Source: Leucogyrophana mollusca | Taxonomy: Eukaryota > Basidiomycota > Agaricomycetes > Boletales | NCBI GenBank assembly: GCA_021014945.1 | Contig: MU266340.1 | Coordinates: forward strand, 1-64,000 | Direction of reading: 5' to 3' | DNA length: 64,000 nt | Shown here: piece after piece, positions 11,101 to 22,862 of the stretch | Layout of the letters: every line of letters begins with the position of its first letter | Position numbering within the stretch: position 1 is the stretch's first letter | Position numbers and translations under genes: made by a program | Notes under the pieces: generated by a model | The model's database searches: none | Told to the model about the DNA's origin: nothing | Seen by the model: only the letters and a program-made list of their open reading frames with translations

Positions 11101-13061
11101 TGGTTGTTTTCCATTGTGCTACGAATGGGTGTACTAAATAAACCCTGACAGATAACCCCGGACAAGCTTATTGTCCTTGGCCAAGTTGCGAAGAAATGCG
11201 AGTGATGCTTTGGTCATGCTTACCTGACTGCTTACCGGTGTCTGTAGACAACTTGTACACCAAGATTACTGGAGGGTAAGTGCAAAGCGCCGTCCAAGCT
11301 TGTCGGAGACATTGACAACCACTTTCCAGGCAGCGTATTGATTTGTTCGGCGCGCAAAAACAGGATCTCCCTGACATCTGGGAAGAGCTAGTTGCGGCTG
11401 GATTCGAGAGCGGACACGCATATGGCGAGTACCCCATCTATACGTCACGCAGACTTGTGAATGCTATCGATCCGAGCAGGCAAGGCACTCCGTACTGTCA
11501 AATCATGCGTTGGTACTACCTGGTGTCGCTACGGCATTGGTGACTCTGTTGGAAGTGCGTACTGTTCGGCCCCGTTCAAGAGAAGCTGACTTATGCCTGT
11601 CGTATGTAGTGGCCATCTACCTTGAGGAACGCTACAAGGGTATTCGTTCACCCCACAAGTTAAAAGGCGGCGTTAGTGGCTGCGTCCGAGAGTGCGCTGA
11701 GGCGCAGTCGAAAGATTTCGGTTTGATTGCGACTGACAAAGGCTGGAACAGTTCGTCTTTTGTTGCTTTCCTATCCTATTTTATTATTGATGTCGAGCAG
11801 TATTCTTGGCCGGTAACGGTGGAACTACTCCGAGGCACGCTACGCTCTTTGCTAAAGACGTGCCGCCTTCGAAGGTGGTCCGTATCCTCGATCGTTTCCT
11901 CATGTATTATATCCGTTCGGCCGACAAGCTGATGCGGACTGCTCGATGGGTCGAGCAGTTTGAGGGCGGCATTGAGGTTCGTATATCAAAAGTACCATTG
12001 CGTCTTTTGGAGATTTGATATTCACGCGCTTACAGAGACTGAAGAAGATACTGTTGGATGACGAGCTTGGGCTTTGCGCAGAGCTCGAAAAGGAGATGGA
12101 CGAGCTTGTGGGGACTTATGCGGATGAATGGAAGGCTGTGATTAAAGACCCTGCTAGGAAGCGGCAGTTCCGGCAGTTTGTCAACACCGTCAGTGCTTAC
12201 TGCGGAGGTGGAAGTGCGGTGCTCACGGGAGATTGTTTTCAGGACGAGCGACGCCCCCAGATCGAAGCCATCAAGGAGAGAGGGCAGCAGCGCCCTGCGG
12301 ATTGGCCTAAGCAATTCCCTCCCGCCAAACTTCATCCTTCGGCTATCGGTACCCCTAAGTCTGAATGGAAGTGGCGCAAATTAGCTACGGTCCATGACTT
12401 GACTCCTTCGGATGCGGCAACTACGTGCGTGGATTGTCTAGCTCACTTTCATTCTGACCAACATGGTATATCTCAGTTCTGCGGCTGTCAAATACGGGGA
12501 TTCACAACTAGCAATATTTCATATACCCAATCGCGGGTATTATGCCACACAACAGGTATGAAACGATCAAACCTACAGCATGAGTGTCGTGCTGACGGTG
12601 TGGTTTAGATGTGCCCGCATAAACGAGCATTTGTTCTTGATCATGGTATTGTCGGTGATGATCTAAATGGAAACCTTTACGTCTCTTGTGAGTTAGAGGT
12701 TATCGATCCACTCGTTGATACTAAATGTCGCCCAGGCCCTCTTCACAAGCGAAATTTCCGCCTGTCCGATGGGGAATGCCTTAACGACGCAGAATACTCT
12801 ATCATCGCATTTGACATCAAGCAAGAAGGCGATGACTTGTTTGTGCTACTACCAGAAGCGGAGGAGTTGGATACGGTGATTGGAACGAGCAAGTGGATGG
12901 TGAAACAGGCTTCGGCCGAGGTTGCCTCTCGTGGAGGCGGGAAAGCCATTGAGATCGTTGGTGTTGGTGTCGGGGCTCCTGACGGTGATGCTGCCGTGTC
13001 TGGGTGCGCTGGCGGAGGTGGGGGATCGTGCGGTGGGGGCAACCCGTTGCTGGATTGGTGA
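8121..13061 (+). CDS. nir: Assimilatory nitrite reductase [NAD(P)H]
   Basis: Large cytosolic flavo-siroheme enzyme that reduces nitrite to ammonium with six electrons from NAD(P)H (Aspergillus NiiA family). It starts at [14 protein letters not shown] and has many short introns. Domains in order: N-terminal NAD(P)/FAD domain ([13 protein letters not shown] at 8170; [16 protein letters not shown] at 8900; [15 protein letters not shown] at 9230), a BFD-like 2Fe-2S segment (ICSCH, then GTGCGGC near 10293-10470), the nitrite/sulfite reductase ferredoxin-like repeats, the siroheme/4Fe-4S cysteines (SCVGTTWC near 11505, GCVRECAEA near 11680), and a C-terminal Rieske-type domain (CPHKRAF near 12612, CPLHKRNF near 12740, split by an intron). 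About 70 extra residues sit in the linker near 9750-9970. The protein ends in a Gly/Cys-rich tail. It pairs functionally with the divergent nitrate porter. Confidence 0.95.
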
Positions 13062-13153
13062 ACATTGTACAAAAAATGTTGTCGGACATAGAGACGCGTG
13101 TTTATGAATAATTGATGTATGTACAGCCACGGGTCTGATTGTTATCCTTGACC

Positions 13154-16100
13154 ATGTCTTTGCACACGCTCCCGTACGATCTGCTCTTCAACATCGCACA
13201 ATATCTAGACGTAGATGATATTCATTCCATACAGGCTGTGAGTAACAAAAAAAAAAACGCTAGCCTATACTAGCTAACACCAGAAATAGTGTTGCAAATC
13301 GTTGCGGTTATTCACGCTAACACGACCCGTTTACCGTGCGCTCGCCCAGTCTCTCCTCCTGAGATCCCGCCCTCTGCCACTGCCTGCTTTCGCTCGCCTT
13401 CCAGACCTACATACACCCGATCTCATCCGCGCTGTAAATCGCGCACACTCCTTCGACCGCGCCTGGAGAGTCCGCCCTCCCCGCCCGGCATCAGCCAACT
13501 GGTATACAGTCATCTCAGCGCCTCCGGGCGAAGAGATCGACTGGCTCTCACCGATCACAAGCTCCTACACCCTCTGCGCGACCAAGAGCGGAAAGGTGGT
13601 CTGTTGGGACGTCGAGAAGGACCTCTGTCTCGCCGAGTGGGATCCACGTCAGCTGGAGCTTAAACCCACCGCAAAGGGTCTTCCGGGTCGCGAGTGGGAA
13701 CTATGGAAGTGTAGAGTCGAGTTCGACGAACAAGCTGTGTATTTCACGATGGCGAGAGTGATAAAGAAATCGTGAGTCCTTGTCTTTTACCTGATCGTTT
13801 GTTCGTCAGTTTGCGAACTTTTATGTACTGTTTCGCCATCATTCACCTTGAATGGCGATTGCGATGGTGCTTTGCCATTTCCCATCGCTTCACCATTGGC
13901 TGCACAATTTGTGTCTTGAATTCGACTCGTACGATCATCTTGTACCTCCCAGTACCCTCTTCTACTTGCCGATGCCACTCACCTCCCTATGACCGCACCC
14001 TTCCGAAAGGTCCACTAACTAAATGCAACAGGTACGACGACGACCGCGTGATGGAGTTCGTGCTCATGAAGCTCGCCTTTCCGCCAGACGATCCGGCTCC
14101 TCCTTCTCTCACATCTCCGCTGTCCCCAGTGATGAGGACTGCCCAACTATCGCCGAGGGTGACGACGGTGCAAACTCCTTCCCCGGCGATGATCCCAATA
14201 CCGATATCCCCAACTTCCCCACAGGCGTCTTTGCCTCCTTCCTCCTCGCCGGGTTCGTCCTTCTTAGATCATGATGCCGACGAGGGAAGCGAGGAGGAAG
14301 GGATGAGCATTGGTGCGGGCACTCCAGTTGGTGCACCGAATCCATCTGGCGTTTCCGCAAACCCGCCGGGGACTTCGGCGGCCCAGTCCAACGTTTCTAG
14401 CAGCCCAACCTTTCACCCCCTCACGACGTTCCACACGCGAGGTGTTGTCATGAACGTCTTTCTTCTTGACCCACCGCGTCGCCTCTTGAGCGCGTTTGTG
14501 TGGGTCGCTAGTAGTAATACAATCGGTAAGTGGCATGCTCTTGGGTACTTTACATCCTTGTGTGTTTTGAAGTGAAAGTGGTATTTTTCCGCACCTTTAT
14601 CTTCCCACCTCATACGAAGCAAGGCTAATGGTGTATCTCTTACTTTTCTCCTGCATGACCACACGGCTCTCGCCTGCTTCGCTTCAAATCAATATCGCCA
14701 CGTCCACTTCTCTATCCCCATACCACCCCACATTTCAATGAACCGACCTGACGATACGAACTCGCACGACTCAAAACCAAAATCTAGGCCTATACGTCCT
14801 TCTTGACTGGGACAAGGACGAGTACGTGTTCATCGATACCGGAGTCGGATGTGTGAGTGTCTTGTGTTCTTGTGATTGTGTGCCCATCAGGGCATCTATT
14901 GTCCGCCGCAGTTGGAAACGAGCGGGGCGCTGGGGCATGTTCAATGCAACTGGCGCACCCCCCGGTGGGATTGGGGATGGCGACGAGACTTTTGGTCGTT
15001 GTTACACCTTTCATTTCATTTTCCTTTTTTCACGCTATGTCCAATTTACTTGCCTCTTTCGTTCCTCGTACGAAGCGCTAACTCATAATATTATTCTCTC
15101 TCTCCTCCCCCTTTCTTTCCTTATTATGCCCTTCTTCCACTCACACCTGCCCCCACAACCCACCTCTCGACGCAGTTAATATCCTCCAACTGGTCCTGCA
15201 TCCTCCACGATGACCAGATCGTGATCCACTCTGAAGAAACAGACGCTGCCTTCCAGCACTTCTACCCGCTCGATCTGCTGAGGCGGTACGTGAGACCGCG
15301 GCGGAGACACTCTAGTAGCGGCTCGAATTCGACTGATGTGGAGCAGAGTGGCAGTGGCAGTGGCAGTGAAGAAGCCGACGGGGAGGCCGAGGTGAGCGTG
15401 AGTGTGAATGCGAGCGCCGACACTACGCTGGGGAGCGGCAATGGGACGGACGGAGGCGGGATAGGCAGGGGGCGGGAGAGGGAAGTTCTCCCGACGATTA
15501 CAGCAGCTCTGCCGCCCGTCAAGTCGATTTCGAAGAAGTTCATCTTCCCTCCTGCCCCTACAGAGCCCGCTTCTGCGAATGGGGATGGGGGTGGGGGTGC
15601 CGGTGGGGACGGGGGCGGTGCCGGTGGGAGCGGAAGCGGTCTGACGATTGGGGGTCCGTCAATGGGGATGATCGGGGTTAGGTCTTCTGCACCCCGATTA
15701 GCTACCGAGGTGGTGCAGGCAGAGACTACTGGACAATCGGACAGCGTGGGTACCAGTACTACAACAGCGGAGGTAACACCGGCATCGGACAGCGCAGAGG
15801 GGGCAGTGGAAGCTGCCGGGAAGGGGAAGGGGAAGGCAAGGGCTAACGAGCGGAGGAATGGCAGGGCGAAGGCTGATGTGGGCGACATGGGGAAAGGAAA
15901 AGGCAAGATGCGTGCGGACGAGGAAGACGGTGATGAAGACGAGGAAGAGGAGGACGTGAATGGCAGCGAGGACGAGGAAACGGCGCTCCTCGTAGATGTG
16001 GACGGCGACTCGGAGATGCCAACATTTACAGAGGATGCTGAGCCTGGCCCGAGCGGGGCTGCCCAACCGGACGACCCCTCGTCCCAACATCACCTTCCTG

Positions 16101-16993
16101 TTAGCATCTCCACGCCTCCGCCCGCCGTCGAAACAAATCCGAACCCATACCCCTTCCCGCCATGGTACCCCGAATCTGCGCACTTCGTGCGCCAATGGTG
16201 GCCGACCCTTCCCGGCGTCCCGCGGCTAAGCTGTACAGTCGTCCTTCTCGCAGCACACGACCCCGACACGCACCGTACGCGCTTCGTTTTGGCCCAGCAT
16301 TATTTCAGAGTGCCAATCGTGCGCGATGAGCCCGTGGCAGGTGAGGACGCAGGAAGCGGGTCCGGAGTAGGAACTGCGAGCGGGCACATCGACGACGACG
16401 ATATGTTGCACCTTTGGTACGTGTCAACGCCCTTTGAGGTCGTCTGCGTGCTCGATAGTCCCTCGGAAGTGGACGAGGACGAGGAGGAAGGGGGAGACCG
16501 CCCTCGCCCGCTTGTGGCCGTGGACTTTGGGCACGCAGTGTGGGTCGAGTACAAGGGCGACCCTGGGGGCGTGTACGGAGTTGATCCATCCAGGCTGTTA
16601 CATCCGACTGACGAGGATGCTTTTGGGGAGATGGAGGGAGATGCGGTGATCGTGAACTGGACTGGGCCAGCGTCGGGTGGTGACCACGACGCGGCAGATG
16701 AGGAGGGCGAGGGCGAAGAGAATGGCGAAGGCGAAGGCGACACGAGCGCTCACAACGGAACGATCCTTGACCCCCGCCGGCATCACGTGCCCAAGTGCCT
16801 GCGCTTTGTGACTTTCCCGCCTGTCGGTGGAGGCGGTAGGGTAGGCGCAAGGCAAGCCGCGACAGTGCGCACGCTGGAGGTGCCGGATGAGCTAGACCTC
16901 AACATGGTTGAAACAATCAACATCGATCAGAGTCAGGGGGCCGTGATTTTGTCAGTGAAGGAGGGGAAGATTTTCATTTTGCGGTATGAGTGA
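13154..16993 (+). CDS. F-box protein with long low-complexity inserts
   Basis: Begins 92 bp after the nitrite reductase stop. The first residues (MSLHTLPYDLLFNIAQYLDV), followed across a short intron by CKSLRLFTLTRPVYRALA, form an F-box. F-boxes bind Skp1 in SCF ubiquitin ligases. The rest looks like blade-type beta repeats (WYTVISAPPGEEIDWL; SGKVVCWDVEKDLCLAEWD; GLYVLLDWDKDEYVFIDTG; SNWSCILHDDQIVIHSEE). They are interrupted by a Pro/Ser insert (about 14090-14400) and a very long Gly/Ser/acidic insert (about 15300-16080). Exons join cleanly at 13290, 14032, 14789 and 15176. The C-terminal end (VILSVKEGKIFILRYE) again looks like propeller sequence. The substrate is unknown. I infer a ubiquitin-ligase adaptor. 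Antisense open frames here arise from GC-rich, low-complexity DNA. Confidence 0.75.
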
Positions 16994-17578
16994 ACGGCGG
17001 TGATTCGGATTGGGGGGTGATAGCGATGGGCAGCTCGCTTAGGGGGGATGACAGGCTGACAGAGGCGCGGCGACACGATATCTAGTTTCAACACTCAAAC
17101 ATTCAATGTGCATATGTAGCTTTGTTGTACATGAACCCTATCTAATATCCATACATCACGGAGCCGGACTACCTTTACAGTCTTAGGCACACTCGCGGAA
17201 GGTGTCTGCACCGCGCCAGTATTAACATGGTGACGGGTAGAAGTCTTTGGCCCGTGTCCGCAACGAGGTCCGTTTGAAATGACCTTAGGCTTGTGACTCA
17301 AACACAGCGATTGGAAGCTAAGGTCGCGATCGCCACGACCTAACCACACTTACCCCTAGCGCTGACTTAGAAGCGCAACCACACATTAGTAAAGGTGAAA
17401 GATGAAAGATGTCCTACTCTTAGTGAAAGGAGAGGCCAGGTTTTTGCAGCATAAGGTCGTGGCAGCCCACGAGGCTCTCCCAGCCTCATGCCTAAAACGC
17501 GACGGAGTCATCCCAAGTGGACGCCATCCCCTTCTCTCGGTGCCATACAAACCACCACCACCACGATCTACGAGCGCG
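16994..17578. other. Intergenic, no gene seen
   Basis: The stretch lies between the F-box gene and the coiled-coil gene. An open frame continues upstream of the coiled-coil start to 17402, but the residues there look like noncoding DNA. I place the start at the ATG at 17579 instead. Confidence 0.4.
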
Positions 17579-19307
17579 ATGAATTGGTTATTCAAATCTG
17601 GATCACCCCCCGAGAAACAGGTCAGGACATCCACAGTGACGAGGCAACCTGACCACCGAGAATGGGAGGAAGTTTCCCCGGTGAAAGAGGAACGCGATCA
17701 AGATGTAGTCAGCTTGGATGGGAGCGAGATGCGTCTGCTCGAACTCCAGAGGAAGCTCGAAGAGATGCAGCAGGAGAGGGACGTGCTTGCTCACGAGGTG
17801 CGGGAGCTGAAGAAGGAAAACGCGGAGTTAAGGAAGGAGATGGAGAGCAAGGAGAAGTTGCATGCGAAGGTGGGGGAGCTACGCCAGAAGCTCAAGGAGA
17901 TGACTGTCGAGAGGGACAAGGCTAAACGGGAGAAGGAAGAGACTTTGGCTTCGTTGTCGAAGGAGAACGACGTGCTGAAGACGCAATCGCGAAAAGCCGA
18001 TACGGAGATGAAGGATATCGTCGAGAAGCTGAACAGCGCCAAGCTTCACGCTGAGGAGGCACTTCAGGCGTCGAAGAAAGCACTGGAGGATCGCACACGG
18101 CAGTCTGACGATAGGGCCTCGCGCATCGACTCGCTGCGAAAGGAGCTGGGGGCCATAAGAGGAGACGCAAGAGATGCAGGGGATAAGTCGGCGATGTTGG
18201 AGAGAGAATTGGTGGCGAGGAACGCACAACTAGCAGAGGCGAAAGAAGCGTACAATCGTCAGGGAAAGGACTTCAAAGCTCTCAATGACGAATCTACCCA
18301 CACGAAAAAGCAGTACAACCAACTCCTCGCGCTGCTCGAAGACCGTACCTCAGAGCTCAAAGGTGCTCAGAGCTTCCTCACCACAGCCGATACATTTTCT
18401 GGAGCCGAAGTCGTCAGCACGCTGCAGAAACTTAACGCCGAGATCCTTCAGACCACAGCGTTCATGGCGGAGTCGGTGGAGGCTTCATTTACATTCGAGA
18501 AGCGGGAGACCCCGACTGAGGAACAGTTGGCTGCTTCACAGAGGGCTGCGATGGGAGTTGGAGCGAGTGTCGTCCACTTCCTGGGCTGCAAAAAGCACAA
18601 GGACGATCCTATTCTCATCCAAATCGCATCCCAAGCATTCTTTGCCCTGTACCTGCGGTGGATCGCAAAGTCGTGGATCATCGGGGACAAAACTTACGAC
18701 CGCTTCCTTGATACTGTCTATGGGAGGATTCGAGATGCCGGTAAGTCTCGCCCAACACCACAGAGCGACTTCAATGACTCACGCGGTGTCTGGCACAGAG
18801 GCTCAAGCTATCTCAGGTAGATGGCGTGCTCTTACCCGCGCACATATCCAGCAGGCCCAGCATGACGAAGCCCAGCGCATCGCATCCCTCGTTAACGCGA
18901 TTGTGAGCGGGTTAGCGGACATTTTGCTCGCAGCAGGCTGCAGTGCGCCCGTAGAAGAGCTACGCGAAGCACTGAAGAAGAGGTTCAACGAGAAGATAGC
19001 GGTCATGGTCGAATTAGCCATGCGTATCAACAGAGTGATAGGCGAGGACGTCACCTCTGGGAACCTCGAAGTCGTCGCGATTAGCTCAGCAGCACCATTT
19101 GATAAGGCGACCATGGAAGATGCATACGAAGACGGACGTGCGGACCTCAAGGCGTCAGATAATAACCGTGTGCTCTGCCCTACCGACCTTGGCCTCCGAA
19201 GACTCACGCGCATTTCGACCATCGGACAAAGTCAATGGGAGGAGAAGCTCCTGCTCAGACCGAAAGTTGCGTTGGAGTCTGTTGTAGATAACGTGGACGA
19301 CTGGTGA
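17579..19307 (+). CDS. Coiled-coil protein, copy A (unknown function)
   Basis: Two-exon gene. The start is ATG at 17579 (MNWLFKSGSPPEK). Residues of roughly 45-260 form a long charged heptad-rich coiled coil (LRKELGAIRGDARDAGDKSA and similar). A globular C-terminal region follows: TSELKGAQSFLTTADTFSGA, then PILIQIASQAFFALYLRWIA, and after the intron at 18741-18799, SGRWRALTRAH and LRPKVALESV. The intron falls within a conserved D/E-A-E junction at the same point as in the second copy (31670-33170). That, with shared motifs (ELKGAQ.FLT.AD, GRWRALTRAH, DLGLRR/GLGLQR, KPRVALESV), shows the two are paralogues. Copy A has no hydrophobic N-terminus. I do not recognise the family. The two globular stretches resemble a helical module, and a scaffold or chaperone-partner role is only inference from its recurring Hsp70-like neighbour. 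Confidence 0.8.
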
Positions 19308-19425
19308 TGCATACAAAGATGGATGATGGTGTAGAAAGATGTGACAGGTATATTCTCTATACATTTTCCAATTTGATCTTCTTTACACCTGAGAAATATT
19401 TATGAGATTGTGGCTTTTGTACGTT

Positions 19426-20813
19426 TTACGCATCCGTACCTATCACTTCGTTGACGTCTATCTCTGAAATCTCTCTTTTTGGCTTGACTGGAACCAGCTA
19501 AGTCACCACCCAAGAACAAATCACGATAGCGCACTTACCAATACGCTGACTCTGATCCTGTACTGATGATGCCTGATTTGTTGAGGGAACAAGACCCTGG
19601 CGCCGCATAAATTCGTTGAAAGCGTCCGTTAGCTCTGAGGAGGGCGCCTCGCCTAGTTGCATGGATTAACGTGGCAGAAAAAGGTCAATAAAGTCTAGTA
19701 AGCTCACCTGAATCATTTGGATCGGCGGAGAGTTCCTCATCTGAAGGTTCGTCTTTTGCCTCGAGCTTCATTGTCAACGTCGGGATCTGCTCCTCCTTGA
19801 CTTCGATCTTAGTCTGTAACAACAGTTTCGCTTCTTCCTCTATGAGCGGGGTAAGCATTCGTTACCCGCCACAAGCACTGTCACCTGTAACCTTGCTCAT
19901 ATGGATCCAATTTCCTGATATATTTCGGCACTGCTTCCTCCGCCTTAACATCAGGGTCATTAGCAGCTAGTCCATGTTCTTCAGGTTGCGCGTGGGCACT
20001 CGGAGCATCCGGGTAACGTGTATGAGCTGGATGGTGGGTTGGAGGCACGTATGGTTTGAAGAGAGCCTGCGCGGGTTATAAGTGACCCATAGCGCAATAC
20101 AGGAAGTCACATACCGCAGGTTCAGGAGACTGAGGCAGAGTTGCAACTGGCTCCGGCACTGGTGGTGTGGTGGGCACTGATTCTGGGGTGGGCTTTTCGA
20201 CTGGACGGGGCGGTATAGGTATAGGTAGAACCAGATTCTTTATGGTAGTGATTGGCTGAACCCAGCGCGGCTCAGGGTATGGTATCGTAACCGGCGCCCC
20301 CGGCCCAAGATTTTGTGGGTAGTACTCTGCCCAACTGTCTGGACGACGAATGATTTAGGCACACCCAGTGGTCGCACGGGAAATCACTTACGATTTGCGG
20401 GGTCGCCGTTATTTTGATAGTTGTACTCAAAAACATAGGATGACCCGGCGTCATTGGTATGGCCTTTCCAAAATGTTGCCCACCGATGCTCTCCAAGCAA
20501 CGGACGAATGTTAGTTCCAAGTGGGAGTTGAACTATCACCTCGTCCCGCTGGACAGCCGAAGCTCGCTTATCATCATTTATCCATAGCATGGCAATTCCT
20601 GAACATACGTACGGTTCCCATCATGAATACACTCTCGGGCATCGCGTTGACTCCCTTGTCTTGCAGTACGATATGCACCCAGGTACCCAGACGATTGACA
20701 TCGTTGTCACCGCGGTCCCTACTGGAGGAAGCCATGCCCCAAGGCTTCGCTACTACAGCATACTCTGAACTGCGGTTTGTGTAAGGAGGCCCAGCCTTCT
20801 TTCCTTTTGCCAT
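19426..20813 (-). CDS. Unknown Pro-rich, acidic-tailed protein
   Basis: Multi-exon gene with a start at ATG 20813 (MAKGKKAGPPYTNRSSEYAV). The N-terminal 130 residues look folded (GTWVHIVLQDKGVN; then after a 20611-20548 intron RDEVIVQLPLGTNIRPLLG and SSYVFEYNYQNNGDPAN). A proline-rich segment follows (PIPIPPRPVEKPTPESVP, near 20160-20230), then Lys/Glu-rich segments and a short C-terminal exon (REISEIDVNEVIGTDA). Introns near 20390-20343, 19700-19660 and 19540-19497 splice in frame. I do not recognise a domain. It is not obviously membrane-bound or secreted, and the basic N-terminus and acidic tail would suit a nuclear protein. It converges with the coiled-coil gene across 118 bp. Confidence 0.65.
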
Positions 20814-21185
20814 GGTGGGTGACTCTGAAAGGTTGGGTGAAGAGCGGGTTCAAGCTCCTCCATTAATTGTTTGGGAGACGCGCTTCTCGCGGCCTTCAAA
20901 TTGTGATTTCTGGGAATCCTCCAACGAGGCTGGCAAGGACGGGTATGATGGCCTTCTGTCATGAAGCCCTGTACTAACTTGGATCTGACCGTGACGAAGA
21001 CGAACCAACATGCGAGCATTTTGTGACGCCAACAAACCAAGAACAGTTCCTGTGGAAACATGTCACTTCAAGTTAAATGAAGCTACTGAGGTTTTTGTAG
21101 CCTAGGTGTGTTCGGGGGGAAAGCTGTGTTTTCCAGTGTGCAGTTATCACAGTGGTAGTAGGGTCCACAGTGTACTACTGACATG

Positions 21186-22590
21186 TCAACCACTCCACTT
21201 TAACGACCCCTTCGCTCCCCCGCCAAGGTTTTTCCACCACTGTCCATCTGCAGAGCTCAACTGCTTTAAATGAGATTTGTCGCCACCCTTTGTCCGTTTT
21301 TCTATGGTAGACAGACCAGAGCTTATTCCCCTCTTTCCTCCACCCGGAAACTCCTTCGGTCTACCTTTTGTCTTCGATTCGGCGGGCTGGCCCTCAGCCT
21401 CGTCTTCTTCGCGTCCTTTCCGCTTCCTCGCGGATGCCCAACCACCAGGCGTCGGTGGCCGGTTCCCCTTCTCCCACTCCTTCCGGTGTAACCTGAATAC
21501 AGCCATCGTAGCTCTCGCATCCGTCACCTACAAAGTTAGTGAGAAGCTGCTCTGTAGAACGCCGCATGTTGATCCCGCACACTGGAATGTTCTCCGCCCT
21601 GGATAGTGGCATTGAGCTCCTGCTTGACGAGATTTCGAAGAGCAGGTCGATTGCTCTTAGTCACTTTGTGCTTGGCAGCCAGTTGCTGCGTATCTCGCGT
21701 CATTGGCCCGGGATGTGATAATAGCAGGACCTGTTGCTACTGTAAGCCCTTGAGCGTCGCAGTGTTCTGGGGAATCACCTTGAGATCGTTGTGTACGGCA
21801 TGCCCAACCAATATTCGGTCTTTCAACAACTCGGCAACATTTTTCTGGACATCACCAAAGGGCTTAGCTTGGATGGAGTCAGAACCACACCCTACGCGTT
21901 GTTTGGGTATCATGAAGCATACCTTTGATCATGTCCGTCGCACGTATCCCACTCCACTGTGTCCGGTAGTCCACCACCCGTTCCTTTTGCTTTACGAACT
22001 CATCGAGTAGCACAGCACCGTAATAGTTGACCAAACTGACACGAGCGAGAGAAGACTCCTCGCCGTCGAGGCCGATCCCCACCATTTCGCAATCAAGGGC
22101 AAGGTACTTCCCAGGGCTAGCTACATAGATGAGATCGAGGCTCCCCCGACGAAAACGAAGAGATAATCTGGACTTACGCTTCGTGGTTGGACGTATACTC
22201 TAGTTTTCCAAAAATCATCTTACGCAGCGTCGCGATAGACTCTCCATTGCGTGATTCATGGGTTTCGAAATCTAGCTCCTCATTACTAGTAGTTAGTACA
22301 GGCACATGGTGTCCCCGAGGGAAGGACGCTGGCACTTCGACATCGACTGTGGTAGAACTCGGTCCTGGGACGCTGGAAGCCTCGGTGTGGTCTACTTTTC
22401 GCCGTTTTCGCTCTGGGCTATTTCTCCGGGACTTCGTAGATGGTGCAAGTTTCTGTAGGATCGAGGATTCAGTTTACGTCTGCATCCATCTGCATCCTTC
22501 GAGGCTGAATGCTTTTCGCACCTTTTGCAATGCGAACCAGTTGGATGAAGCAGGTGCGTTTTTCACGCTCTGCTCAATTTTCTTTGGCAT
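21186..22590 (-). CDS. REX4: RNA exonuclease 4 (Rex4-type, DEDDh)
   Basis: 3'-5' RNA exonuclease of the Rex4/ISG20-like DEDDh family, which in yeast takes part in pre-rRNA processing in the nucleolus. The start is [13 protein letters not shown] at 22590, followed by the family's SSNWFALQK motif. The exonuclease motifs are present: [11 protein letters not shown] (motif I, near 22100), [15 protein letters not shown] (motif II, near 21800) and [17 protein letters not shown] (motif III with the final His and Asp, near 21510). The gene ends in the basic Gly-rich tail typical of the family ([26 protein letters not shown]). About four short introns join in frame. The start lies 272 bp from the divergent mitochondrial carrier, suggesting a shared promoter. 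Confidence 0.9.
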
Positions 22591-22862
22591 GTCAAGCGCA
22601 ATCGAAGATCGTACGGCGGCCCCTGCAAAATTTGTACTGAGCTCGGATAGATCGAGGTCCCCACAATAACTTCAATAAGAATAAGAATATCGCAGTCTCG
22701 GTATTCGTTCCAGTGATTGGCTAGTATGACGATGAGCGTGGGACTTCAAATCACGTCAGTCTCATGCCTTCAAAGCTCACAAGCTCGCCCAAAAGATGCA
22801 TCGCTTGATTCCTTGCTACAATTTCCCCACGTCTTCAGTTCGGGAAGCCATTACGGTGCAGG

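Noticed and set aside
12743..13130. Minus-strand Pro/His-rich frames opposite the nitrite reductase 3' end
   Set aside because: They are shadows of the Rieske domain and Gly-rich tail, which have strong family support.
15262..16850. Long antisense open frames opposite the F-box gene
   Set aside because: They mirror the low-complexity GC-rich inserts of the sense gene and have no domain signal.
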